From Phycisphaerae bacterium (GTDB lineage Bacteria > Planctomycetota > Phycisphaerae > UBA1845 > PWPN01): a stretch of DNA of 64,000 nt. Every line of letters begins with the position of its first letter. Within the stretch, counting starts at the first letter, position 1. The DNA lies in assembly GCA_018003015.1 (NCBI GenBank), contig JAGNEZ010000022.1, positions 28,234-92,233 on the forward strand. Reading direction: 5' to 3'. Both the position numbers and the translations under genes were made by a program. The notes beneath the pieces were generated by a model. That model did no database searches and was not told the origin of the DNA. It saw nothing but the letters and a program-made list of their open reading frames with translations. Shown piece by piece: positions 34,576 through 42,718 of the stretch.

Positions 34576-34977
34576 ATGTCTGAAGACAACAGCAAGACCG
34601 CGCTGGCCCTGAAGATCGGTGTCATTGTGATTGCCGTGGGCGCGGCCCTGTTCCTTGCATTCCGCAGTGGAGACGAGGCGGAGCAACCTGATGCCGCCGA
34701 GGATGCGATGCCCTATATTTGCCTGGACGACAACCACGTGTTCACCTTGACTCCGAAGGTCTTTCAGGAGATGAGTCGACAAGGAGAGGTAAAGACCGAC
34801 GGGCAACGCCTGGACGAGGGCAGGACGTTCGTGCGCTGCCCGACCACCAAACAGTTTACCGCTGTTCCCGCGATCAAGTGCCCGAAGGACGGTACCTTCT
34901 TCCCCGGACGACGCAAGGACGGTGTTCCCGGCAAGTGCCCCAAGTGCGGGTACGCCTTCTACCACACTCACCCGTGA
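34576..34977 (+). CDS. small membrane protein with C-terminal zinc-ribbon-like domain
   Basis: This 133-residue protein has one N-terminal membrane helix (LKIGVIVIAVGAALFLAF, ~12-30), a short acidic linker, and a soluble domain. It contains YICLDDNHVFTLTP, FVRCPTTKQF, IKCPKDGTFFPG and ends GKCPKCGYAFYHTHP. The Cys residues, especially the CPKC pair and RCP/KCP, suggest a zinc-ribbon, with the tail His residues as extra ligands. I do not recognise a named family. It lies just after the prepilin-like gene with no strong site of its own (GAGGG is about 12 bases upstream). It could be a small partner of that export system. Confidence 0.75.
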   Translation: MSEDNSKTALALKIGVIVIAVGAALFLAFRSGDEAEQPDAAEDAMPYICLDDNHVFTLTPKVFQEMSRQGEVKTDGQRLDEGRTFVRCPTTKQFTAVPAIKCPKDGTFFPGRRKDGVPGKCPKCGYAFYHTHP

Positions 34978-35010
34978 GCCGCAGGGCTCGCGGCCTGCCG
35001 TTCAGCACTC

Positions 35011-36321
35011 TCACCCGGCGATGCGAGTGAGGACGATGGTGTCGTTCTGGCCACCGAAACCGAAGCTGTTGCTGAGGGCGGCGTCGACGGTGGCCTTGCG
35101 GGCCTTGTTGGGGACGTAGTCCAGCGGGCAGTTGGGATCGGGGTTGGCGTAGTTGGTCGTCGGCGGCAGAACGCCGTCGCGGATCGCCAGCACGCAGGTG
35201 ATCAATTCGACGGCTCCGGCCGCGGCGATCAGGTGACCCATCATGCTCTTGATCGAGCTGACCGGCACCTTGGTCGCGAACTCCTTGAACACGCCCTGAA
35301 TAGCCAGGCTCTCGATCTTGTCGTTCTCCTCCGTGCCCGTGCCATGGGCGGAGATGTAATCGATCGTCTCGGGCTTGACACCGGCGTCCTCGAGGGCCAG
35401 CCGCATCGCGGCGATGCCACCCCGGCCGTCCTCGTGAATATCCGTGACCCGGAAGGCGTCGGCGGTCGAGCCGAAGCCGGCAATCTCGGCCAGGATGCGG
35501 GCGCCCCGGCGTCGGGCATGCTCGTACTCCTCGAGGATGACGATGCCCGCGCCCTCGCCGAGGACGAAGCCGTCGCGGGTCCGGTCGAATGGCCGGCTGG
35601 CGGTCAGGCAGGAATCGTTGCGTGTGGAGAGCGCGGTCAGGCGATTGAAACCGGTGACGCCGAAGGGGTGGATCATGCTGTGCGTGCCGCCGGAAATGAT
35701 CACATCGACATCACCGCGGCGAATGAGATTGGTCGCCTCGCCCATGGCCTGAGTGCTGGCGGCGCAGGCGGTCAGGGTATTGAACGTCGGCCCCTGGGCG
35801 TTGAACTGGCAGGCGATGTGTCCGGCGGCCATGTTCGGGTCCTGCTCGAACTCGCGGGTTGCGTCGAGGCGCTGGGCGGCCACTTCCGCCCATCTGACCG
35901 AGTTGAGATCGCCCCGGCCTCCATTGGCCGTGGGGTCCCAGCCTTGAACAGCGGTTGCCGCGAAGTTGTCGAAGTCGATCGGGCCCTCACCGCCGCCCAG
36001 GTAGATGCCCACGCGGGTGGGGTCGAGATTCATGCACTTCTCCAGTCCGGCGTCGCCCCAGGCGATCTTGGCCGCCGCAAGGGCGAACTGGGAGTTGCGG
36101 CTGGCCATACGGTGTCGCTTGGCGTCTGGACCGAGATACTTGGCGAGATCGAACTCCTTGACCTCGGCGGAGAACATGGTCGGGAAAGTGCTTGCATCGA
36201 ACAACGTGGTTGGAGCCACGCCGCTGTCTCCATTGAGGAGCCGCTGCCAGACCGCCTCGATATCGTCGCCGAGCGGTGTGATCCAGCCCATGCCGGTGAT
36301 GACTACGCGTCGTCGTTCCAC
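35011..36321 (-). CDS. fabF: 3-oxoacyl-ACP synthase II (KAS, catalytically complete)
   Basis: This 436-residue beta-ketoacyl-ACP synthase has all catalytic residues: Cys186 in LTACAAST, His326 in SAHGTGT, Lys358 in SSIKSMMGH and His363 in MGHLIAAAG. It condenses acyl chains with malonyl-ACP. The GTG start at 36321 has GGAGG eight bases upstream and follows the preceding gene's stop within a few bases. It is the last gene of a minus-strand cassette with two hotdog dehydratases, an ACP and a KAS-like protein without histidines. The pairing with that protein suggests a KS/CLF-like heterodimer. fabD, fabG and fabI are not encoded here. I use the fabF symbol for the family, not for proof of housekeeping function. 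Confidence 0.88.
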   Translation of the reverse strand: MERRRVVITGMGWITPLGDDIEAVWQRLLNGDSGVAPTTLFDASTFPTMFSAEVKEFDLAKYLGPDAKRHRMASRNSQFALAAAKIAWGDAGLEKCMNLDPTRVGIYLGGGEGPIDFDNFAATAVQGWDPTANGGRGDLNSVRWAEVAAQRLDATREFEQDPNMAAGHIACQFNAQGPTFNTLTACAASTQAMGEATNLIRRGDVDVIISGGTHSMIHPFGVTGFNRLTALSTRNDSCLTASRPFDRTRDGFVLGEGAGIVILEEYEHARRRGARILAEIAGFGSTADAFRVTDIHEDGRGGIAAMRLALEDAGVKPETIDYISAHGTGTEENDKIESLAIQGVFKEFATKVPVSSIKSMMGHLIAAAGAVELITCVLAIRDGVLPPTTNYANPDPNCPLDYVPNKARKATVDAALSNSFGFGGQNDTIVLTRIAG

Positions 36322-36324
36322 GGG

Positions 36325-37662
36325 TCAATCCTCCATCCGCTTGAGGACCAGGGCGGCGTTCTGCCCGCCACCCAAGGCATAGGCGACACTGACCGCCGTC
36401 CCGGTTTTGGCCTCGATCGGCTTGCCGATCACCAGATTGAGTCCGCAGGCCGGATCGACCTTCTTCGTGCTGCAGGCCGGCGGAATCACCTGATGCCGGA
36501 CACACAGGGCGGCGACGGCCAAGTCGATCGCCCCGCTGCCGGCTCCGTTGTTGCCTATGGCACCCTTGATCGCGAGAGCAGGTATCGAACCGGCCTTGGC
36601 GCCCAATGCGGTGCGGATACCCCGAGCTTCGGACAGATCGTGGGCGACCGTGCCCGGACCGGAGGTCCCGATCAGGCCGACATCATCCGCGGTGACCTTG
36701 GCGTCCTCCAGGGCCTTGCGAATCGCCAGCGCGATGCCCTTGCCCTCGGGCTCCGGCACCAGCCAGCTATGGGTGTTGGTGCTGGCTCCGAAGCCAACCA
36801 GCTCGCAGTAGATCTTGGCCCCGCGTTTGCGGGCGTGGTCAAGTTCCTCGACGATGAGCAAGCCGCCGCCCTCGCTGATGACCGATCCGTCGCGATCGGC
36901 ATCAAACGGCCGGCAGGCGGACGCGGGATCATCGTTGTGGGTCAGGGAAAGCCGCTTGAGCAGCGACTGACGCATGAGGCCCATCGGATTCAGCTTGCTT
37001 TCCGCTCCGCCGCAGATGCAGATGTCGGCCGAGCCGCGGGCCACCGTCCGGAAAGCCTCGCCAATGGCCAGATGGCTGGCGGCCTCGGCGCAAGTGATCG
37101 TGTTGGACGGGGCTTGGGCGTCGTGCACAATGGTGACATGGCAGCTCAGCATGTTGGGCAGGAACTTGAGCAGCCACAGGGGGGTGAGATTCTTCATTCC
37201 ATCGACGCCCCACTTGCGGAGACTGAATTGCCCGCGTTCGTCAACCGCGGTGTAGAGAGCCCCGGCCAGTTCGGTCAGATCGGCACAGATCAGGCCTGCG
37301 CCGATGTTGGCCCCGAACCGCGTGGGATCGAGATTGGACGGCCCGGTTGCTTCACCGCGCTCAATCAGGCACTTGGTCTTGAGCCCGGCGTCCTTGGCGG
37401 CCTCGTAGGCGGCCACCACGGCGATCTCGATGTCCCGAGCCATGATCTTCGCGCTCTTGCGGTAGGCCTTGGGGACAGCACCGGCCACGTTGAGGCCCTC
37501 GATCTCGCCGCCGACCTGAGAGTCAAAGCGCGACGGATCGAAGGCGCGGATGCGCCGGATGCCGCACTGGCCCTCGAGCAGAGCCTTCCAGGCGGTTTCG
37601 GCCCCGATACCCACCGGGGTCACGAGCCCCAGACCGGTGATGACGACACGACGCGAACTCAT
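36325..37662 (-). CDS. KAS-like protein lacking both catalytic histidines (CLF-like partner?)
   Basis: This 445-residue protein has the full beta-ketoacyl synthase fold (VVITGLGLVTPVG at the start, VAYALGGGQNAALVL at the end). The nucleophile position is kept as Cys191 in TITCAEAAS, and Lys366 is kept in LAIKGAIG. The first active-site histidine is replaced by Ser334 (GTSGPGT in place of AHGTGT), and the second by Asn371 (IGNNGAG in place of MGHLLGAAG). It should not carry out normal decarboxylative condensation. Known chain-length factors usually lose the Cys, so this is a different pattern. It overlaps the dehydratase gene upstream by four bases and is followed directly by the complete KAS. 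Confidence 0.85.
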   Translation of the reverse strand: MSSRRVVITGLGLVTPVGIGAETAWKALLEGQCGIRRIRAFDPSRFDSQVGGEIEGLNVAGAVPKAYRKSAKIMARDIEIAVVAAYEAAKDAGLKTKCLIERGEATGPSNLDPTRFGANIGAGLICADLTELAGALYTAVDERGQFSLRKWGVDGMKNLTPLWLLKFLPNMLSCHVTIVHDAQAPSNTITCAEAASHLAIGEAFRTVARGSADICICGGAESKLNPMGLMRQSLLKRLSLTHNDDPASACRPFDADRDGSVISEGGGLLIVEELDHARKRGAKIYCELVGFGASTNTHSWLVPEPEGKGIALAIRKALEDAKVTADDVGLIGTSGPGTVAHDLSEARGIRTALGAKAGSIPALAIKGAIGNNGAGSGAIDLAVAALCVRHQVIPPACSTKKVDPACGLNLVIGKPIEAKTGTAVSVAYALGGGQNAALVLKRMED

Positions 37663-38159
37663 CTCTGTTCCCTCGACTGGGCGCCCGATCCCGCTGAAGG
37701 GCGATAGGTCGCCAGAAGGCTCATGAAACCCTCGTGAAACACGAAGTTCTCCTCGGGGAAATCCAGCCCGCTCATGTTCTGGTCAATGTGGGAGAACATG
37801 ATATCGACATGGCCGAAGGGCTCGCCATTGCAGAAAACCTTGCCCGTGGTCATGGCCGCCTCGGCGGTAAGACTATCGAGGGTCGCTTCGTAACGAAGTT
37901 GGTCGCCGGGCCGGGCCACCCCGTCGAAACGAGCCTGCTTGATCTTGGCGAGGATGACCTTCTCGCTGAAGTGGCGGGCCTCGCCGACCAGGATGCCGGC
38001 CGTCTGGGCCATTCCCTCGATGATCAGACTGGCGGGCATGACCGGGTAGCCGGGAAAATGATCGTGCAGATGGTCCTCGGCCAGAGTCAGGTTCTTGACC
38101 GCCACGGCCCGTTTGCCAGACTCGAATTCCAGGAACTTGTCGAACCAGAACCAGCGCAT
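37659..38159 (-). CDS. 3-hydroxyacyl-ACP dehydratase, FabZ/FabA-like hotdog protein
   Basis: This is a 166-residue hotdog-fold protein. The core motif is DHLHDHFPGYPVMPASLIIEGMAQ, with the catalytic His and Glu of FabZ/FabA dehydratases. Further conserved features are KIKQARFDGVARPGDQL and the FGH segment. I start it at ATG 38159 (MRWFWFDKFLEFESG), where the fold begins, with a weak GGTGG ten bases before. ATG 38183 is also in frame but follows directly on the T-run of a terminator-like hairpin. Its stop overlaps the KAS-like start (ATGA), implying coupled synthesis. It would dehydrate 3-hydroxyacyl-ACP. It differs clearly from the dehydratase encoded at 38706. Confidence 0.87.
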   Translation of the reverse strand: MRWFWFDKFLEFESGKRAVAVKNLTLAEDHLHDHFPGYPVMPASLIIEGMAQTAGILVGEARHFSEKVILAKIKQARFDGVARPGDQLRYEATLDSLTAEAAMTTGKVFCNGEPFGHVDIMFSHIDQNMSGLDFPEENFVFHEGFMSLLATYRPSAGSGAQSREQR

Positions 38160-38184
38160 CGCTTGTCTGCCACCAGGGGCCATC

Positions 38185-38214
38185 AAAAGTAACGGCCGGC
38201 ATTGTGCCGGCCGT
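38185..38214 (-). terminator. terminator-like hairpin inside the lipid cassette
   Basis: A perfect 10-base stem (ACGGCCGGCA/TGCCGGCCGT, loop of three bases) at 38192-38214 is followed on the minus strand by TACTTTT. It lies between the ACP gene and the second dehydratase. It may end most transcripts after the ACP or act as an attenuator. The T-run is short, so termination would be partial. Confidence 0.55.
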
Positions 38215-38299
38215 CAGCCGATCCGTCCGCCGGCTTGCCTCAGTTCACCGGTTCTCAGCGGGTCACAACTCGCTGGTCCGGCGCCGGCAACATCCTCGC

Positions 38300-38689
38300 T
38301 CACGCGGCCAGTTTTGCCTCGATGTAGTTGACCAGGGTCTTGACCGTGAAGAGGTCGGGCATCTTGTTGACGTCGGGGTCGGACTCGAAGGCGGAGAAGT
38401 CCGCATGAGGCATAGCCTTCTTGATTTGGGCCAGGCCATTGGCGGTGAACTTGCCGTTCGAGACGTAATCCGGGTTGTTCAGCACATCGTCGGGGAAGAG
38501 CTCTCCGCGAGGAATCTTGATGCTGAAGCTCTTCTCCAGGCGGAACACGATGTCGAGGAAGTCGATGCTCTCCGCCCCGAGATCTCCAGTGAGGGTGGCT
38601 TCCTCGGTGACCTCATCGGGCTCAACGGCCAAGGCGTCCACGAGGGTCTCCCTGACACTTTCGAAGATCTCCTGCCGGCTCATCGCCAT
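38300..38689 (-). CDS. acyl carrier protein with a long insertion
   Basis: This 129-residue protein begins with a normal ACP domain (FESVRETLVDALAVEPDEV). The phosphopantetheine serine sits in LGAESIDFLD (Ser41), followed by helix II. Between IPRGELFPDD and DLFTVKTLVNYIEAKLA, which matches the final ACP helix, lie about 45 extra residues (NNPDYVSNGKFTANG...ESDPDVNK). Ordinary ACPs are about 78 residues, so this is a specialised carrier. GGAGGTAGC precedes ATG 38689. It lies between two dehydratase genes and upstream of the KAS pair, so it is presumably the carrier for this cassette. Confidence 0.88.
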   Translation of the reverse strand: MAMSRQEIFESVRETLVDALAVEPDEVTEEATLTGDLGAESIDFLDIVFRLEKSFSIKIPRGELFPDDVLNNPDYVSNGKFTANGLAQIKKAMPHADFSAFESDPDVNKMPDLFTVKTLVNYIEAKLAA

Positions 38690-38705
38690 CTCTTGCTACC
38701 TCCAA

Positions 38706-39209
38706 TTATCGGTCGCGTCTTAACAGAGTCATGTATTGTCGCGCATCCGCGATCAACCGGCGGTCCAGCGGAGCAAGGCTGGCATCCTTGTCGGCCAGAT
38801 TGAAGTGGCGAAGGGACCAATGAGCCTTCACCATTTCTGTCTCGCCGCACCGCCCAAATCCCACAAATCGGCTCACGTCGGCCCCGATGGCCTTGGCTTC
38901 CACCGTGACTTCCAGTACCTGGCCCGGCGAGACGAAACTCTTGTACGTGACATTCTTCGCCTCGGACAAGAGCAGCATGCTCTGGGCGTACCCGGTCGTC
39001 TCCCGCACCAGCCAGGCGGACGCCTGAACCAGGGCCTCAATCATAAGGACACCCGGCATGACCGGAAAGCGGGGAAAATGATCCGCCAGATACTCCTCGG
39101 CCAGCGACAGGGCCTTGACGGCGACGATCCGCTCGCCAGGCACCAGTTCCGCGATTCGATCGATCAAGGCAAACTTCATGTGCCGGTCGCTGGCGGCTGC
39201 TCGCCGCAC
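38706..39209 (-). CDS. FabZ-like hotdog dehydratase, first gene of the lipid cassette
   Basis: This 167-residue hotdog protein contains ADHFPRFPVMPGVLMIEALVQAS, with the His and Glu of the FabZ active site. KNVTYKSFVSPGQVLEV and GRCGETEMVKAHWSL follow. I start it at GTG 39209 because AGGAAAGGA precedes it at good spacing. ATG 39179 (MKFALIDRIAELVPG) is an alternative that starts closer to the fold. It should dehydrate 3-hydroxyacyl-ACP. Its divergence from the other dehydratase in the cassette suggests the two form a heterodimer or serve different chain lengths. A candidate promoter lies directly upstream. Confidence 0.86.
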   Translation of the reverse strand: MRRAAASDRHMKFALIDRIAELVPGERIVAVKALSLAEEYLADHFPRFPVMPGVLMIEALVQASAWLVRETTGYAQSMLLLSEAKNVTYKSFVSPGQVLEVTVEAKAIGADVSRFVGFGRCGETEMVKAHWSLRHFNLADKDASLAPLDRRLIADARQYMTLLRRDR

Positions 39210-39233
39210 GAGTCCTTTCCTATAGGGGTCAAG

Positions 39234-39262
39234 AGTTTAGACGGTGCCCGCCCGGCATGCAA
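39234..39262 (-). promoter_or_regulatory. candidate promoter of the lipid cassette
   Basis: On the minus strand TTGCAT (39257-39262) is followed after 17 bases by TAAACT (39234-39239). The predicted start near 39227 gives a short leader with the ribosome site AGGAAAGGA. Both boxes are imperfect. Confidence 0.42.
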
Positions 39263-39416
39263 GTCCTCCGGGCGCTCGAATGCAAGTTTTGAACAACGTT
39301 GAGGTTACACCGTTCTGAAACCTGCGGGAGGTGTCCGATCCCACGCCCGCCGGGTAGAATGGCCGCAATAGGACGCCTCAATTCACCGTTTGGCCGGTAA
39401 CGATCGGAGACACTCA

Positions 39417-40871
39417 ATGCGATATTGCCATCCCACCCCTTGGATCGCCGGGCCTGTCCTCCTGCTGGGAGCCGCTCCCGTGTTCGCGGCCCCGGAGACA
39501 GAGAGGAACCCCCGTCGCCCCAACATCATCGTCATCGTGGCCGACGACCTGGGTTACGCCGACATCGGCGTCTATGGCTGCAAGGACGTGCCTACACCTC
39601 AGATCGACTCGATCGCTCGAAACGGCGTGCGGTTCAGCAACGGCTACGTCTCCTGCCCGGTATGCAGCCCCACGCGAGCAGGGCTGGTCACCGGCCGCTA
39701 CCAACAGCGGTTCGGGCATGAGTTCAACCCCGGCCAGCTGGGCCAGGCGGCCGCACGGGCTCGGGCGACACAGCCGAACACGCCGGCGGTGACCTTCGGC
39801 CTGCCGCTCGACGAGGTCACCCTGGCGGACCGGCTCAAATCGGCCGGCTACGCCACGGGAATGGTCGGAAAATGGCACCTGGGCGACAAGCCCCCCTACC
39901 GTCCGTTGAAGCGCGGTTTTGAGGAGTACTACGGCTTCTTGGGCGGAGCTCATCCCTACGTGGATCTCAAGGCCAGCGATCGGGCTCCCATCTTCCGCGG
40001 CAACGAGCCGCTCGACGAGAGTGAGTACCTGACCGATGCCTTTGCCCGCGAAGCCGTAGCCTACATCGATCGCCACAAGAAGCAGCCGTTCTTCCTGTAT
40101 CTCACCTTCAATGCGGTCCACACGCCGCAGCAGGTTCCAGACAAGTACCTGGCCCGCTTTGGAGAGATCCAGGACCCCAAACGGCGGAATATGGCCGCCA
40201 TGCTCAGTGCGATGGATGACGGCATTGGTCGGGTGCTGGGCAAGATTCGGAGCGAGTCGCTGGAAAACGACACACTGATCTTCTTCATCAGCGACAACGG
40301 AGGGCCGACCAAGGGCAATGGGTCTTTGAATACGCCTTTCACCGGCTTCAAGGGAGGACTGAACGAGGGCGGCATCCGGGTGCCGTTCCTGGTCCAGTGG
40401 AAAGGGCAGATCCCCCCAGGCAGGGTCTACGATCGTGCGGTCATCTCGCTGGATATCCACCCGACAGCCCTGGCGGCCGCCTCGCCCGAAAAGCCCCTGG
40501 ACATTCCGGCCGACAAGGCCCTGGATGGTGTGAATCTGCTGCCGTTCCTGCGGGCAGAGAAGTCGGGCTCTCCGCATGAGGTTCTCTTCTGGCGATTCGG
40601 CCGGCAGGCGGCAGTCCGCAAGGACGATGTGAAACTGCTTCGGATCCAGGGGCAGACCACCCTGTACGATCTATCCAAAGATCCGGCCGAGGAACACGAT
40701 CTGTCCGGCGAGAAGCCCGAATTGATCAAGGAACTGACGGCGGCCCTGGCCAAGTGGGAGAGCGAACTCAAGAAGCCCTTGTGGCCTCAGACGCGTGCTC
40801 GGGCCGCTGCGGCCAGGGATGGGGCGGGAAACCGTCAGCGACAGGGGCGCCGGGCCACGCCGACGCCGTGA
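39417..40871 (+). CDS. secreted type I sulfatase
   Basis: This is a 484-residue sulfatase with a signal peptide (IAGPVLLLGAAPVFA). The N-terminal metal site is VADDLGYADI (Asp43, Asp44). The catalytic site CSPTRAGLVTGRYQQRFG has Cys83, which a formylglycine-generating enzyme must oxidise. It also has GKWHLGDKP, AVHTPQQVP and FFISDNGGPT, all standard for the family. GGAGA lies eight bases before ATG 39417, and TAGAAT at 39355-39360 may be its -10. It hydrolyses sulfate esters, probably on polysaccharides. No sulfatase-maturing enzyme is in the window. The C-terminal 25 residues are Arg/Ala-rich and unlike the domain. Confidence 0.93.
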   Translation: MRYCHPTPWIAGPVLLLGAAPVFAAPETERNPRRPNIIVIVADDLGYADIGVYGCKDVPTPQIDSIARNGVRFSNGYVSCPVCSPTRAGLVTGRYQQRFGHEFNPGQLGQAAARARATQPNTPAVTFGLPLDEVTLADRLKSAGYATGMVGKWHLGDKPPYRPLKRGFEEYYGFLGGAHPYVDLKASDRAPIFRGNEPLDESEYLTDAFAREAVAYIDRHKKQPFFLYLTFNAVHTPQQVPDKYLARFGEIQDPKRRNMAAMLSAMDDGIGRVLGKIRSESLENDTLIFFISDNGGPTKGNGSLNTPFTGFKGGLNEGGIRVPFLVQWKGQIPPGRVYDRAVISLDIHPTALAAASPEKPLDIPADKALDGVNLLPFLRAEKSGSPHEVLFWRFGRQAAVRKDDVKLLRIQGQTTLYDLSKDPAEEHDLSGEKPELIKELTAALAKWESELKKPLWPQTRARAAAARDGAGNRQRQGRRATPTP

Positions 40872-40904
40872 CGCCTCCGCAAGGGTCGCGCGCGGTCCGT
40901 TCCC

Positions 40905-42149
40905 TCAACCCCCGGGTCGGCTCGCGGGCTTGGGCAGCGTAGGCGGGTCCTTCACCCTCACGAGGCACGCCTCACGGAATGGCTCAGGCATGGCCGGATC
41001 GTCAATCAACCACAGCGTACCGTCGGCTTCGCGGGCGATCCCTTCGATGCTGATGTAGGGCATGACCCGCGGTCCGGGGAAGTGGGCCAATCGCTCGCGA
41101 AGGTTGAGGCCGGGCACGACCGGTTCGCCGCTCTTGCGTGCCTTGGCGTCGTAGAGATCCAGCCAAGGAGTGACCGAACCGCTGGCCGTATCCACCACGT
41201 AAATCCACCCGCCGTTGCGATCGACGGCCAGAAGTTGCTGGTCATCGATCGCGCTCAGGGCGTTCAGCGTCTGCGATTTGCCGGTCCGGCGCTTCTCGAG
41301 GTTGGTGGTCGCGGCGGCGGACCAAGCGTCGTCCAGGAGAACCCGGGCGCCCTGAAGCGTGCAGCGCATCAACCGCGGCTTGAGCCAGAAGTGGAGCTTG
41401 TCGGTCGGGCTGTGCGGCGCCGTACCCTCCTCACAAAGGTACAAGACACTCGGGCGACCTAACCAGGCGATTCCCTCGAGCCCGTCGTTGGAGTCGGTCC
41501 CGCACTCGTTCTCGCGTTCGAGATAAGAGAAGCAGTCGCGGAGCACCGCCCGCCCACGCCCCGAACCCGTGTCGAGGTCGAACTCCAGGACCATGGAATG
41601 AGGAGTCTCGATAACCGCGAAGAGCCGATCCGGCCCATCAGGCGTCCGCCGCCCGATGGTGATGCCCTCGAAATCCAGCATCGCATTCTCTTCGCGTGAG
41701 GCGTTTTCGATCTGGCGTCGCAGTGTGGCCAGGACCGGTTCCGAGATGGCGGCGTGTTCCCGGTTGAACGCATCCCATCCCTGTGCAGGTGCCGCGGCCC
41801 GGAAAGCCTCGGTGGCGATGATGGCTTCGCCCTGCCGGACATCGCTGAGCCGCTGGTGATCGACGAAGATGATATGGCTGGCGGACTCGTCACCATTCCG
41901 GTCGGGCACCGCCCAGAGCCCCTCTCGGTCGCCGAGCCGGCCGTAATGCAGGCCCGAACCCTGCCGCACCTCGGTCTTGCCGTCGGGCATTCGGAATCGG
42001 AAGAACTCGATCTTCATCGGCTCTGCAGCCGCCAGACCGGCGGCGAGGAGTTGAAACAGGCTCAGCCCGCAGACAAGAACCAGCCCCTTCGTGAGCGATG
42101 ACGGCCTCGAGTTGGAGGCTACAAATCGGTCGAGTCTCGACCTCTGCAC
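40905..42149 (-). CDS. secreted esterase-like phytase-family beta-propeller protein
   Basis: This is a 414-residue protein with a signal peptide (LTKGLVLVCGLSLFQLLAAGLAAAE). The body has several propeller-blade repeats typical of the esterase-like activity of phytase family: MLDFEGITIGRRTPDG, DSNDGLEGIAWLGRPSVLYLCEEG and YISIEGIAREADGTLWLIDDPA. The repeated EGI(A/T) pattern is the family hallmark. The GTG start at 42149 has AAGGAGA nine bases upstream. Members are periplasmic or extracellular and often of uncertain activity; phosphate-ester hydrolysis is not proven. It is convergent with the sulfatase gene. Confidence 0.78.
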   Translation of the reverse strand: MQRSRLDRFVASNSRPSSLTKGLVLVCGLSLFQLLAAGLAAAEPMKIEFFRFRMPDGKTEVRQGSGLHYGRLGDREGLWAVPDRNGDESASHIIFVDHQRLSDVRQGEAIIATEAFRAAAPAQGWDAFNREHAAISEPVLATLRRQIENASREENAMLDFEGITIGRRTPDGPDRLFAVIETPHSMVLEFDLDTGSGRGRAVLRDCFSYLERENECGTDSNDGLEGIAWLGRPSVLYLCEEGTAPHSPTDKLHFWLKPRLMRCTLQGARVLLDDAWSAAATTNLEKRRTGKSQTLNALSAIDDQQLLAVDRNGGWIYVVDTASGSVTPWLDLYDAKARKSGEPVVPGLNLRERLAHFPGPRVMPYISIEGIAREADGTLWLIDDPAMPEPFREACLVRVKDPPTLPKPASRPGG

Positions 42150-42359
42150 GATGGCGTCTCCTTGCCGAACGACCGGCTTCCCGCGAGGTCCGGAGGATCT
42201 GGACCCGCAAGATCAACGAGCGACGAAAGGAAACCGGAACGATCGCCCGTCACTTGCCGGCAGCCTACCTGGAGCTCACCGTAGCTGGCAAGCGGGGCTC
42301 GCTCCAGGGCGGCGGGCGAGACCCGCGCGATCTGTCCGTCGGCGGGATCGAACCGGCGG
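42150..42359. other. intergenic, no gene seen
   Basis: This holds the leader of the phytase-like gene (ribosome site AAGGAGA at the 42150 end). I see no other feature. Taken with 42360-42718, about 570 bases here hold no intact gene. Confidence 0.5.
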
Positions 42360-42536
42360 CTAACCAGGCTCGACCAGCGTCAGGCGCACCGCCGGACTCT
42401 GAGCGAAGCTGACCTGTAGGCTCTCGCCGAGACTGGCGATCAAGACGTCGAAACGCACCGGAAGAGCCCTCCATGCACTGCGTGTGCGGGTCTGCTCGCT
42501 CTCCCCTGGCTTGCCAGAAGCTCGGAGCGATGCAGG
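42360..42536 (-). pseudogene. short coding-like remnant of an unrecognised gene
   Basis: On the minus strand an open frame without a start codon ends at TAG 42360 and reads ...SAWRALPVRFDVLIASLGESL, QVSFAQSPAVRLTLVEPG. The last 35 residues look like genuine protein, beta-strand-like with normal codon use, while the upstream part degenerates and meets a stop. It may be the C-terminal relic of a deleted gene. The family is unknown. Confidence 0.3.
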
Positions 42537-42718
42537 CAGTGTTCAGCGGCAGGTGTCAGCGATGGGTCGTTCTTGATCAACCGTCTGCCGTCCGCGATCA
42601 GCAACTGGCGAGTCCTTTCCTCCGTCTGTCGAGGAGAAACATCGGGAGCCTGCGGGTCAGCATTCGGCATTCGGGCTCTGCTCCATTTCTCGCTCGGCAC
42701 TTTCAACTCAGCCCTGTG

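Noticed and set aside
35233..37707. Plus-strand frame of about 820 codons opposite the KAS genes
   Set aside because: It mirrors the codon bias of two confident genes, and the translation is Gly/Ala/Asp-rich without any recognised domain.
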